Origin: Pseudomonas piscis
GTDB taxonomy: Bacteria; Pseudomonadota; Gammaproteobacteria; Pseudomonadales; Pseudomonadaceae
Direction: 5' to 3'
DNA: 64,000 nt
NCBI RefSeq assembly: GCF_009380155.1
Contig: NZ_WHUV01000002.1
Location: 1,302,001 to 1,366,000 of the forward strand
Shown here: positions 26,923 through 35,022 of the stretch, one piece after another
How the letters are laid out: the number at the start of each line of letters is the position of its first letter
Position numbering within the stretch: position 1 is the stretch's first letter
Made by a program: the position numbers and the translations under genes
The notes under the pieces: model-generated
Seen by the model: only the letters and a program-made list of their open reading frames with translations
What the model was told of the DNA's origin: nothing
Databases searched by the model: none

Positions 26923-27570
26923 TCAAACGCTGGCCAGGCTGGCGGTTTCTTCGCGGGTCGCGGCTATCGCGATACCGGCTTGCTGCATGTCGGCGATGGC
27001 CTGGGTGGCGCCCTCGGCGCTGATGGCCCGGCACGCCGGCAGGTGGATGATCACCTTGAAACCGGCGGCGGCCAGTTGCAGGGCGGTGGTCTTGACGCAG
27101 AAGTCCAGGGCCAGGCCGCCAACGATGACCCGTTGCACGCCCTGGCTCTTGAGGTACTCGATGACCCCGGTGGAGAGCTTGCCGTGCAGGTCGTGGTAGC
27201 AGGCGCCGTAGGGGTGCAGGTCCGGCTCCACGCCCTTCCACACGAAGTAGTCGTAGTCATAGGGGCTGGGCAATTCGTCCAGCAGGGTGAAGCCCTCGGT
27301 GCCTGGAACGCAGTGGCTGACCCAGGTCAGGTCGGCGTGTTCCAGGCCTGTGGGCTGCAGCATCTGCTCGTGCCCGGCCACCACCCAGGGAGCCTGGGGA
27401 CTGTGGGCGTCCTTGCTGCCAACGCGCAGGCTGGCCAGGGTCGCCATGAAGTTGAGCTCGCCACCGATGCGGTCGCCCTCGGCCACCGGCAACTCGTCCG
27501 GGCACAGCGGGGTGAAGCTCTTTTGCGCATCGACATCGAAAGAAGCGGTCTTCATCGTTTGGCTGTTCAT
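26923..27570 (-). CDS. pncA: Nicotinamidase
   Basis: 215 residues in the cysteine-hydrolase fold. The triad is visible: Asp in SFDVDAQKSF, Lys in DYFVWKGVEPD and Cys in GLALDFCVKTTAL. The metal ligands are in GSKDAHSPQ and a nearby His. It deamidates nicotinamide to nicotinate for the next two enzymes. The start used is the ATG at 27570, with AGGAGAG upstream; an in-frame ATG at 27555 is possible. An NrtR-type palindrome lies 31 nt upstream. Confidence 0.93.
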   Translation of the reverse strand: MNSQTMKTASFDVDAQKSFTPLCPDELPVAEGDRIGGELNFMATLASLRVGSKDAHSPQAPWVVAGHEQMLQPTGLEHADLTWVSHCVPGTEGFTLLDELPSPYDYDYFVWKGVEPDLHPYGACYHDLHGKLSTGVIEYLKSQGVQRVIVGGLALDFCVKTTALQLAAAGFKVIIHLPACRAISAEGATQAIADMQQAGIAIAATREETASLASV

Positions 27571-27597
27571 GCTGGGTCTCTCCTCTGCATGGAGCAC

Positions 27598-27618
27598 AAA
27601 GTACACGTCATGTACTTT
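27598..27618. promoter_or_regulatory. NrtR operator 1 (pncA promoter)
   Basis: AAAGTACA at 27598-27605 and TGTACTTT at 27611-27618 form a perfect 8-bp inverted repeat around CGTCA. The core GTACACGTCATGTAC is repeated exactly near nadD2. The position just upstream of pncA and the divergent NrtR regulon make it a repressor site. Confidence 0.8.
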
Positions 27619-27718
27619 TGTGGCAATCCCCCCTGCTCCAGTTTTTTCAGTGCCGCCAGATCAATCACAAATTAAATAATCGCCTCAAACAGCAGTTGCA
27701 GCAGGGCAATGCAGTGGT

Positions 27719-27736
27719 AAAGTACACGTCATGTAC
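27719..27736. promoter_or_regulatory. NrtR operator 2 (nadD2 promoter)
   Basis: AAAGTACACGTCATGTAC matches operator 1 over 18 bases and differs only in the last outer bases. It ends 17 nt before the nadD2 ATG, so bound repressor would cover the ribosome-binding and start region of that unit. Confidence 0.8.
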
Positions 27737-27753
27737 CAAATGAGGATTAGCCG

Positions 27754-28299
27754 ATGTTCGAACTGGCCCTGTATGGCGGCGCTTTCAATCCGCCCCACGC
27801 CGGACACGCCCAAGTGATGCTCGAGGCTGCTCGCCATGCCCGGCGCGTCCTGGTGGTGCCCAGCTTCCGCCACCCCGACGGCAAGCGCATGGCCGATTTC
27901 GAACAACGCGCACTCTGGTTGCAGGCCATCACCGGACACTTGCAAGCGCAATGCCCGGCCGAGCTGGCGGTGAGCCGCCTGGAGCAAACACTGGCGCTGG
28001 CCGATCCCGGCCCGGTGTACAGCATCACCCTGCTCGAGCGCCTGGCCGACGACCTGGCCCTGGAGGGCAAGCGCATCGCCCTGGTGGTCGGTGAAGATGT
28101 GGCGCAGCAACTGCCCAGGTTCCATCGCGGCCAGGAGTTGCTGCAGCGCTTTTCCATCCTGCGCATCGAGGAACAGCCCGGCGTGCGCAGCACGGTCTTG
28201 CGCCAATACCTGGCTCGTGGCGAAACACCGCCCAGCCAGTGGCTGGCTCCGGGGATGAATCCGCTAAACTACGGCCTCTACGCCGTCCACGGAAGTTGA
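27754..28299 (+). CDS. nadD2: Nicotinate-nucleotide adenylyltransferase paralogue
   Basis: 181 residues with the nucleotidyltransferase signature YGGAFNPPHAGHAQVM at residues 8-23 and a C-terminal RSTVLRQYL in place of the usual SSTxIR. Such enzymes make nicotinate adenine dinucleotide from NaMN and ATP, the step between PncB and NadE. In P. aeruginosa the equivalent gene beside nrtR is nadD2. Its stop is one base before nrtR, and its promoter has an NrtR site. The housekeeping nadD would be elsewhere. Confidence 0.85.
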   Translation: MFELALYGGAFNPPHAGHAQVMLEAARHARRVLVVPSFRHPDGKRMADFEQRALWLQAITGHLQAQCPAELAVSRLEQTLALADPGPVYSITLLERLADDLALEGKRIALVVGEDVAQQLPRFHRGQELLQRFSILRIEEQPGVRSTVLRQYLARGETPPSQWLAPGMNPLNYGLYAVHGS

Positions 28300-28300
28300 T

Positions 28301-29008
28301 ATGCACGACCGCCCCACCCTTGCCAATGCCTACCTGCACACCATCGACCTGTGCCTGCTGCGCTACAACCGTGACAGCGGCGAACTGGACATCCTCCTGC
28401 ACCAGCGGGACAGCGAACCCTTCGCCGGGCACTGGGCGCTGCCCGGGATCGTGGTCAACGGCGATGTCGAGGACCGCAGTCTGAACGACGCAGTGGAACG
28501 CCTGCGCCGCTCGAGCAAGGTGGACATGCCCCTGGCCTGGCTGGAACAGGTGGGCACGGTGGGCGATGCCTTCCGCGATCCGCGCTGCTGGTCGTCCTCG
28601 ACCTTCTACCTGGGGATAGCCAGCGAACCTGTGCAGCCTGGCCCGCAGCAAGGTTTCTTCAGCTTGCGGGAAGTGGCCAGCGGCGCCTTCAAGCTGCCCT
28701 TCGACCACAACAGCCTGGTGGCCCAGGCCCATGAACGACTGCTGTCCAAATCCTTGTACAGCAGCCTGCCGCTGATGTTCCTCGGCAACGAATTCAGTGC
28801 CCCCGAGGCCGTGGCGATCTTTTCCACCGTGCTGCAACGCCCGGTGCTCAAGACCAGCATCCGCCAACGCCTGCTGAAGATGAGCGAAGCCGGCTACCTG
28901 CGCGACACCGGGCGCAAGAAGAGCGGCGACGGCGGCCGCCCCCAGGCGACCCTGGACAACCTCAAACCCGAGCAGGTGTACCTGTTCGATCGCTGCTTCC
29001 TGGAGTGA
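28301..29008 (+). CDS. nrtR: NrtR, Nudix-related repressor of NAD salvage
   Basis: 235 residues. The N-terminal Nudix-like domain (LDILLHQRDSEPFAGHWALP) lacks the catalytic REUXEEXGU box; its place is taken by DRSLNDAVERLRRSSKV, as in NrtR. The C-terminal winged helix runs from about residue 160 (VLKTSIRQRLLKMSEAGYLR). NrtR represses NAD salvage genes and is released by ADP-ribose or NAD derivatives. It is encoded with nadD2 and divergent from pncA-pncB-nadE, with two near-identical operators between them. Confidence 0.92.
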   Translation: MHDRPTLANAYLHTIDLCLLRYNRDSGELDILLHQRDSEPFAGHWALPGIVVNGDVEDRSLNDAVERLRRSSKVDMPLAWLEQVGTVGDAFRDPRCWSSSTFYLGIASEPVQPGPQQGFFSLREVASGAFKLPFDHNSLVAQAHERLLSKSLYSSLPLMFLGNEFSAPEAVAIFSTVLQRPVLKTSIRQRLLKMSEAGYLRDTGRKKSGDGGRPQATLDNLKPEQVYLFDRCFLE

Positions 29009-29013
29009 CCCAC

Positions 29014-29520
29014 ATGAGTTCGAACCCCGATAACCAGTGCCTGCTGGAAACCCCCTATTTCAGGGTGGTCCGTGAGCAGGGCTACTTCATCATCAAGGAG
29101 GCCCAGGCGGTGAACGGCGTGGTCGCCATACCGACCCTGGCCGATGGCCGGCTGATGCTGGCCGACCTCAGGCGCCGGGCCATCGGCGGCCAATCCATCG
29201 AGTTTCCACGAGGAGCCATCGACGCCGGCGAAAGCCCCTGCGATGCCGCCGCCCGTGAACTGCTGGAGGAAACCGGTTGGCAGGCATCGCAGGTGCGCCA
29301 GCTGGGATTGCTGCACAGCAACACCTCGCTGATCGCCAGTGCCGTTGCCGTGTGCCAGGTGGAAATCGCCGAGCAGCAGGCCGGCGCCACCGATGGCGAA
29401 GTGGACAAGGTGCTGTGGGTCAGCCGCCAGGAACTGCTGGCGATGATCGCCGCCGGGCGCATCACCGACGGCCATACCCTGTCGGCGGCGATGATGCTGC
29501 TGGCCCACGAAGCGAGCTAG
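29014..29520 (+). CDS. Nudix hydrolase
   Basis: 168 residues. The Nudix box is complete: GAIDAGESPCDAAARELLEE then TGW. It probably hydrolyses a nucleoside-diphosphate derivative such as ADP-ribose or ADP-sugars. The start is the ATG at 29014, with TGGAG upstream; a GTG at 29005 overlaps the nrtR stop but has poorer spacing. Its place behind nrtR suggests a role in NAD or ADP-ribose turnover. Its stop overlaps the convergent LysR stop by 4 nt. Confidence 0.88.
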   Translation: MSSNPDNQCLLETPYFRVVREQGYFIIKEAQAVNGVVAIPTLADGRLMLADLRRRAIGGQSIEFPRGAIDAGESPCDAAARELLEETGWQASQVRQLGLLHSNTSLIASAVAVCQVEIAEQQAGATDGEVDKVLWVSRQELLAMIAAGRITDGHTLSAAMMLLAHEAS

Positions 29521-30422
29521 GGGCGCCCCCACTTCTCCAGGGCGAATTCGACGAAACTGCGCAGCTTGGGCAGCCGGTAGCGGTCCTGTGCATAGAGCAG
29601 GTGCATCGCCCGCAGCGGCAGCTGGTAGTCCTGCAACACGGCCACCAGCCGCCCCTGGCGCAGGTCTTCCTCCACCAGCGCATCGGGCATCATCACGATC
29701 CCCAACCCGCCCCGCGCCGCGCGATGCAGGCCGGAGGACGTATTGGCCAGCAATGAGCCGGACACCGGTATCAGCACATCCCCCTCGGGCCCGTGCAAGG
29801 GCCACTGGGTCGCGGTGGAACTCCACTCGTCTCCCGCTGGAAAGGCGAAGGCCAGGCAGTTGTGCTGCGCCAGGTCCTCGGGCACCTGCGGCGTGCCATG
29901 GTGCTCCAGGTATTGCGGCGCGGCGCAGATGGTCAGGGTGTAGTCCTGCAATGGCCGGGCGATCAGTGCATTGGTGTCCAGGTTGCCCAGGCGGATGGCC
30001 ACGTCGAAGGTGCCATCGGTGAGGTCGAAGCGTTGGTTGGCCAGGTTCAGCTCGACCTTGACCTCCGGGCAGCGCTGGCGGAATTCACTCAGGGCCGGCG
30101 CCAGGCGCTCGGTGCCGAACGTCACCGGCGCGGTGATGCGCAAGGTCCCGGACGGCGTGCCCTGGGCCTGCTCCGCCAAGTGCTCGGAGTCGGCCACCAG
30201 GCCCAGCACCGCCAGGCAACGCTGGTAATACTCGGTGCCGAACTCGGTCAGGCGCTGGCGGCGAGTGGTGCGGTTGAGCAGGCGCACCCCCAGGCGTTGC
30301 TCCAGGGCCCGCAGGTGATTGCCCACCATGGTGGTGGAAAGGCCGCATTCCCGGGCGGCAGCGGTCATGTTCCCCGCCTCCACCACCTTGACGTACACCG
30401 ACATCGCCTGGAACAGATCCAT
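29517..30422 (-). CDS. LysR-family transcriptional regulator
   Basis: 301 residues. Winged-helix start MDLFQAMSVYVKVVEAGNMT, with the recognition helix in GLSTTMVGNHLRALEQRLGV, then an effector domain. The ATG at 30422 is preceded by CAGGAC. It is divergent from the aminotransferase gene, its likely target. The AARECGLSTTMVGNHL helix and the MDLFQAM start resemble the CrgA/DmlR-like subgroup. Confidence 0.9.
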   Translation of the reverse strand: MDLFQAMSVYVKVVEAGNMTAAARECGLSTTMVGNHLRALEQRLGVRLLNRTTRRQRLTEFGTEYYQRCLAVLGLVADSEHLAEQAQGTPSGTLRITAPVTFGTERLAPALSEFRQRCPEVKVELNLANQRFDLTDGTFDVAIRLGNLDTNALIARPLQDYTLTICAAPQYLEHHGTPQVPEDLAQHNCLAFAFPAGDEWSSTATQWPLHGPEGDVLIPVSGSLLANTSSGLHRAARGGLGIVMMPDALVEEDLRQGRLVAVLQDYQLPLRAMHLLYAQDRYRLPKLRSFVEFALEKWGRP

Positions 30423-30526
30423 TATCAAGTCCTGCTTCAAGATGATTAAAGATCTGCCGAGTTTATCTAGCCTGGCTGGCTAACGATACTGGCGACACCC
30501 CCCACCCGTGATGGAAGTGAACCGCC

Positions 30527-31699
30527 ATGAGCGCCGCCCTGATGAGTACCTACCAGCCTTTGTCCCTGAACTTCAGCAAAGGCCTGGGCACCCGCCTCTG
30601 GGACCAGGCCGGCCGCGAATACCTGGACGCCATCGCCGGAGTGGCCGTGACTGGTGTCGGCCATTCCCACCCGCGCCTGGTCAGCGCCATCAGCGAGCAG
30701 GCCGGATTGCTGCTGCACACCTCCAACCTGTACAGCATCGACTGGCAGCAGCGACTGGCGGGCCGGCTGACGGCGCTGGCCGGCATGGACCGGGCGTTCT
30801 TCAACAACTCCGGGGCCGAGGCCAACGAAACCGCACTGAAACTGGCGCGCCTGCATGGCTGGTACAAGGGCATCGAGCAACCGCTGGTGGTGGTGATGGA
30901 GAACGCCTTCCACGGCCGTACCCTGGGTACCCTGTCGGCCAGCGACGGGCCGGCGGTACGCCTGGGCTACGGGCAATTGCCCGGGGATTTCCTCAAGGTG
31001 CCCTTCGGTGACCTGGCGGCCCTGGAGCAGGCCGCCAGCCGCCATGGCGCACGCATCTGCGCGGTGCTGCTGGAGCCGATCCAGGGCGAGAGCGGTATCC
31101 AGCTGGCACCAGCAGGTTATCTGAAGGCACTGCGCGAGCTGTGCTCCCGGCGCAACTGGCTGCTGATGCTCGACGAGATCCAGAGCGGTATCGGTCGCAC
31201 CGGTCGCTGGTTCGCCTGCCAGCACGAAGACGTGGTGCCGGACGTGATGACCCTGGCCAAGGGCCTGGGCAACGGCATCCCCATCGGCGCTTGCCTGGCC
31301 CGGGGCAAGGCCGCGCAACTGTTCACCCCCGGCAGTCATGGCAGTACCTTCGGCGGCAATCCCCTGGCCTGCCGGGTGGCCTGCACGGTACTGGAGATCA
31401 TCGAGGAACAGGGCCTGCTGGCCAACGCCGAACGCCAGGGCGCGTTGCTGCTCAAGCTGTTGCGCGAGGAACTGTCGGAGCATCCGCAGGTGCTGGAGAT
31501 TCGTGGCCTGGGCTTGATGATCGGGCTCGAACTGCGGCGTCCGGCTCCGGACCTGGTACAGGCTGCCGCCCGGGATCATGGGCTGCTGATCAACGTCACC
31601 CGGGGCAAGACCATCCGCCTGCTGCCACCGCTGGTGATCGATGAGGACGAGGTACGGACGATCGTCCAGGCATTGCGCCAGTTGCTGGATCGCCCATGA
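30527..31699 (+). CDS. Class III aminotransferase, acetylornithine type (ArgD/AruC-like)
   Basis: 390 residues, the ArgD length. It opens [20 protein letters not shown]. The cofactor phosphate and ring contacts are in [16 protein letters not shown] and [11 protein letters not shown], the [15 protein letters not shown] segment carries the conserved Asp, and the Schiff-base Lys lies in [13 protein letters not shown]. The enzyme transfers the terminal amino group of acetylornithine, succinylornithine or a related omega-amino acid. It stands alone beside a LysR regulator rather than in an arginine operon, so it is probably a catabolic paralogue. Confidence 0.9.
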   Translation: MSAALMSTYQPLSLNFSKGLGTRLWDQAGREYLDAIAGVAVTGVGHSHPRLVSAISEQAGLLLHTSNLYSIDWQQRLAGRLTALAGMDRAFFNNSGAEANETALKLARLHGWYKGIEQPLVVVMENAFHGRTLGTLSASDGPAVRLGYGQLPGDFLKVPFGDLAALEQAASRHGARICAVLLEPIQGESGIQLAPAGYLKALRELCSRRNWLLMLDEIQSGIGRTGRWFACQHEDVVPDVMTLAKGLGNGIPIGACLARGKAAQLFTPGSHGSTFGGNPLACRVACTVLEIIEEQGLLANAERQGALLLKLLREELSEHPQVLEIRGLGLMIGLELRRPAPDLVQAAARDHGLLINVTRGKTIRLLPPLVIDEDEVRTIVQALRQLLDRP

Positions 31700-31705
31700 G
31701 CGCCT

Positions 31706-31762
31706 GCGGGAAACATCCCGCTGCGCGGAGCAATGCCGGGGGCTAACGCAGCCAGCTCCCGG
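31706..31762. terminator. Two hairpins between convergent genes
   Basis: GCGGGA-AACA-TCCCGC at 31706-31721 is followed by CCGGGGGCT (31736-31744) pairing with AGCTCCCGG (31754-31762). They fill the gap between the aminotransferase gene and the DUF4174 gene. No T-run follows either, so factor-independent termination is uncertain. Confidence 0.45.
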
Positions 31763-31780
31763 CAGGTGCTGACACCTGGC

Positions 31781-32317
31781 TCAGTCGTCCAGGGCCTGGG
31801 GCGCCGCTGCGGGCTTGGCCTGCTTGCCAGCCTTGGCATTGGCTGGCTTGGCCTGGGGTTCCGGCGCTGGGGCCGGGGCGGCCGCCTGCTTCTCGGTCGC
31901 CGGCAATTGGTCGATGGCGCTGAACACTTCCTTGAGTTCGATGGCCCCTGAATGCTCCAGCTTCTTCTCGCCATCCTTGCCCACCAGGATCACCTTGGTC
32001 TGGGCCCCCGCGCCCAGCTTGAGGCTGCGGATCAGGGCCATGGTGGATTGCGGGTCGATGTCCTTGCCGTCACGCTGGCCTATGGTGTTGAGCACCGTGT
32101 ACAGGACCATGTTGCGTTCGTTGAAGGCCTGGCGATTGGCCGGCTCCTCGAGGGACTTCTTCAAGCTCACCAGGGTCGGGTCGACGCTGCTGGGGGCGAT
32201 CACGATCAATGGCCGTGATTTGCCCAGGTCCTGGGCCAGTGGGCCATCGTTGTCGGCAGCCAGGACGGGGCCTGCGACAGCGAGCAGAGTTGCGAGGGTC
32301 AATGACCGAATGAACAT
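31781..32317 (-). CDS. DUF4174-type periplasmic protein
   Basis: 178 residues with a Sec signal peptide (first 20 residues, ending PVLA|A). The DUF4174 core, SRPLIVIAPSSVDPTLVSL to TKVILVGKDGEKKLEHSGAI, is a thioredoxin-like alpha/beta fold without a CxxC, ending in an Ala/Pro/Lys-rich tail of about 45 residues. The function is unknown. AAGGAGAG precedes the ATG. It is convergent with the aminotransferase gene. Confidence 0.8.
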   Translation of the reverse strand: MFIRSLTLATLLAVAGPVLAADNDGPLAQDLGKSRPLIVIAPSSVDPTLVSLKKSLEEPANRQAFNERNMVLYTVLNTIGQRDGKDIDPQSTMALIRSLKLGAGAQTKVILVGKDGEKKLEHSGAIELKEVFSAIDQLPATEKQAAAPAPAPEPQAKPANAKAGKQAKPAAAPQALDD

Positions 32318-32979
32318 GCGTCTCTCCTTATATTTTCCACGCAGTAATGATTGCGCATTGCGGGAAAAGGTCCAGGCCACGACTCAAAATCTGACATTTT
32401 TCTAACCCCGGCACCCGCGGCCCGGCTGGGCCACGCCAGGCGGCGCAGAACCGCCGACACGCTTGCCAGTGGACTCCCCGCCTTCTGTAACAGCAGCGAA
32501 ACCTGCCTGGCCACTACTACCTGGGGTAGTCTTCGAGTGCTCCTCGAATAACAGCCTGCAATATGACACCCCTAATTCTTCGCCCCGACAAGCACACACA
32601 CTTGCGACAACTAACCAACCAGTCCTGAACGCTTTAAAGTTATTTACGAAGTGTCATTTTCCGAACGCCAGAAAACAGGCATTAACGAACCGGTTCATTC
32701 AACAAGAGCGGCCACTCCTCGGCGCCACCGCCGGCTCACCGAGCTGCCGCCACGCGGCATCGGGCCTGACGCAAGTTATACAAGCGCCTCCAGGCAACTA
32801 CACCGAACAATGATCTGGAACAAACATCCCGATTACCCACTACTTGTTCTTTCATTATCCGTCGCTCTATAGTTCGGCGCGGCACGGACAGCCCGTAACA
32901 AACACAATACAAACGGCAACTCGTTACATTCCCGAACACTATCCAACTACGGATTTATTCGAATGAGCGTCCGATCCCG
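32318..32979. other. 662-nt intergenic region, partly AT-rich
   Basis: The part from 32540 to 32960 has markedly lower GC than the genes around it. It holds the promoters of the DUF4174 gene and of the CheC-type response regulator. No frame in it has a family motif or convincing ribosome site. A small RNA or a remnant of a lost gene could lie here, but nothing identifies it. Confidence 0.45.
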
Positions 32980-33969
32980 ATGATTCCCCTCCTCGTCTGC
33001 GACGATTCGAGCATGGCCAGGAAGCAGGTGCTGCGTACCCTGCCCGGCGAATGGCGGGTATCCGTGACCCAGGCCTGCAATGGCCGCGAAGGGCTGGAGG
33101 CATTGCGCAAGGGACTGGGCAAGGTGGCGCTGCTGGACCTGACCATGCCGGTGATGGACGGCTACCAAGTGTTGAGCGCCGTGCAGGAAGAAGGCATCGA
33201 CACGCAGATCATCGTCATCTCCGGCGACGTGCAAGAGGAAGCGGTACGCCTGACCCGCGAGCTGGGCGCCCGGGCATTCCTCAAGAAACCTTTCGATCCC
33301 CAGCAACTGCGCAGCCTGCTCCACGAGCTGGAGCTCCTGGACAACGGACGCAGCAAGCCGGTGCCCGATCCGTCGCCGGCACCGGTGGTGACCTTTCGCG
33401 ATGCCTTTCGCGAGACTGTGAACGTCTCCATGGGCTACGCCGCGGCACTGATCGCCAAGGTCCTGGATGTGTTCGTGCACCTGCCGATCCCCCACGTCAA
33501 CATTCTGGAGGCCGGGGAATTGCAGATGCTGCTGACGGACGCCAATCGCTCGCGGCAACTGACCGCCATCTGCCAGAGCTACATCGGCAGCGGCATCGCC
33601 GGCGAGGCGCTGCTGATATTCCATGATTCCTCGGTGGCCGACATCGCCCAGTTGATCGAACAGGGCACCGACCCCTACCAGGAAATGGAAGTGCTGATCG
33701 ACCTGTCCAGCGTGCTGATCGGTGCCTGCCTGAGCAGCATCGCCGAGCAACTGGACGTGTTCTTTTCCGTGGGTCATCCCCAGGTACTGGGGGAGCACAC
33801 CGCCATCGACGAGCTGATCGTGCTCAACCAGCAACGCTGGAAGAACACCCAGGCCGTGGAGATCAGCTACAGCCTGGATGAGCAGAACATCCATTTCGAC
33901 CTGTTATTGCTGTTCACCGAGGACTCCCTGGCCCTGCTGGAACAGAAACTCGCCTACCTGATGAGTTGA
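32980..33969 (+). CDS. Response regulator with a CheC/CheX-like output domain
   Basis: 329 residues. The receiver domain covers residues 1-120 (acidic pair Asp8/Asp9, phosphoacceptor Asp53 in LLDLTMPVMDG, Lys103 in FLKKPFD). A CheC-like phosphatase-fold domain follows from about residue 138. Its first active-site helix has FRETVNVSMG with the Glu145-Asn148 pair, while the second has DLSS where ExxN is expected, so at most one site is active. CheC-type domains dephosphorylate receivers such as CheY. The gene is 3 nt from a diguanylate cyclase gene, so it may tune c-di-GMP synthesis. Confidence 0.85.
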   Translation: MIPLLVCDDSSMARKQVLRTLPGEWRVSVTQACNGREGLEALRKGLGKVALLDLTMPVMDGYQVLSAVQEEGIDTQIIVISGDVQEEAVRLTRELGARAFLKKPFDPQQLRSLLHELELLDNGRSKPVPDPSPAPVVTFRDAFRETVNVSMGYAAALIAKVLDVFVHLPIPHVNILEAGELQMLLTDANRSRQLTAICQSYIGSGIAGEALLIFHDSSVADIAQLIEQGTDPYQEMEVLIDLSSVLIGACLSSIAEQLDVFFSVGHPQVLGEHTAIDELIVLNQQRWKNTQAVEISYSLDEQNIHFDLLLLFTEDSLALLEQKLAYLMS

Positions 33970-33972
33970 ACC

Positions 33973-34920
33973 ATGCCCAAACGAATGGATTTCAGTGAAC
34001 TGCACTGGCTGCTGGCGGTGGTCCACGGCATCGACGTGGGAATCGTCGTGCTGGACCTCGAATGCCGGGTCCAGGTGTGGAACAGCTTCATGGAGAACCG
34101 CTCCGGCGTGGCCTCCAAGCAGGCCATCGACCGCTCGTTCTTCGAGCTGTTCCCGGAAGTCGAGCGCCCCTGGTTCAGCCGCAAGGTCGGGCGGGTAGTG
34201 GCCCTCGGCACGCCGGCCTTCACCATCTGGAAACAACGGCCGTACCTGGTGCGCTTCAAGAACTACCAGCCGATCACCGGCCAGGGCGAGTTCATGTACC
34301 AGAACACCACGCTGCTGCCCCTGCGCTCGTCCAATAGCGAGATCCACCACGTGTGCCTGGTGATCTATGACCTCACCGACGTGGCGATCAACAACCTGGG
34401 GCTGCAGAAGGCCAACCAGCAACTGCAACAGCTGTCGCGCACCGACCACCTGACCCAGCTCTACAACCGGGGCCACTGGGAACAGCGCCTGCAATTGGAA
34501 TATGCCCGCCACGACAGGACCACCGCCCTGCTGATGCTGGACATCGACCACTTCAAGTCGATCAACGATCGCTACGGCCACCAGGCCGGCGACGCGGTGA
34601 TCAAAAGCCTCTCGGAGCTGATCCACCAGCACCTGCGCGACAGCGACGTGGCCGGGCGCTACGGCGGCGAGGAGTTCGCCATCCTGCTGCCGCGCACCGA
34701 CCTGGACGGCGCCCATGCCCTGGCCGAGCGCCTGCGCCAGGCGGTGGAGCAACAGGCCGTGGTCCACCACGGCCAGAGCATCGCCTTCACCATCAGCCTG
34801 GGCATCGCCTGCCTGGATCACACCGCCCGCGACCACCGCTGCCTGGTCGAATGGGCGGACCGCGCGCTGTACGCCTCCAAGCATGCTGGACGCAACCGGG
34901 TCAGCACCCACGCTGCCTGA
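33973..34920 (+). CDS. PAS-GGDEF diguanylate cyclase
   Basis: 315 residues. A PAS-like sensor covers about residues 10-140 (GIDVGIVVLDLECRVQVWNS at the start). The GGDEF domain follows from about 155 (DHLTQLYNRGHWEQRL), with the active site GGEEF at 231-235 and an intact product-inhibition motif RDSD at 222-225, five residues before it. It should make c-di-GMP and be inhibited by it. No membrane segment is seen. It is translationally coupled to the CheC-type response regulator (3-nt gap), its probable control partner. Confidence 0.93.
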   Translation: MPKRMDFSELHWLLAVVHGIDVGIVVLDLECRVQVWNSFMENRSGVASKQAIDRSFFELFPEVERPWFSRKVGRVVALGTPAFTIWKQRPYLVRFKNYQPITGQGEFMYQNTTLLPLRSSNSEIHHVCLVIYDLTDVAINNLGLQKANQQLQQLSRTDHLTQLYNRGHWEQRLQLEYARHDRTTALLMLDIDHFKSINDRYGHQAGDAVIKSLSELIHQHLRDSDVAGRYGGEEFAILLPRTDLDGAHALAERLRQAVEQQAVVHHGQSIAFTISLGIACLDHTARDHRCLVEWADRALYASKHAGRNRVSTHAA

Positions 34921-35022
34921 GCCGCCCGGTAAAAAAATCCCTCGGGGCGAGGAGAAATTCCCGGCCTTGGCGGTCAATCCGCAGTCCACTTGCCTGCCCG
35001 CGCTATAAGGAGTGCCACGCGC

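Noticed and set aside
32963..32983. Short leader MSVRSR overlapping the CheC-type gene start as ATGA
   Set aside because: It has no good Shine-Dalgarno, unlike the leader at 19734, so chance is likely.
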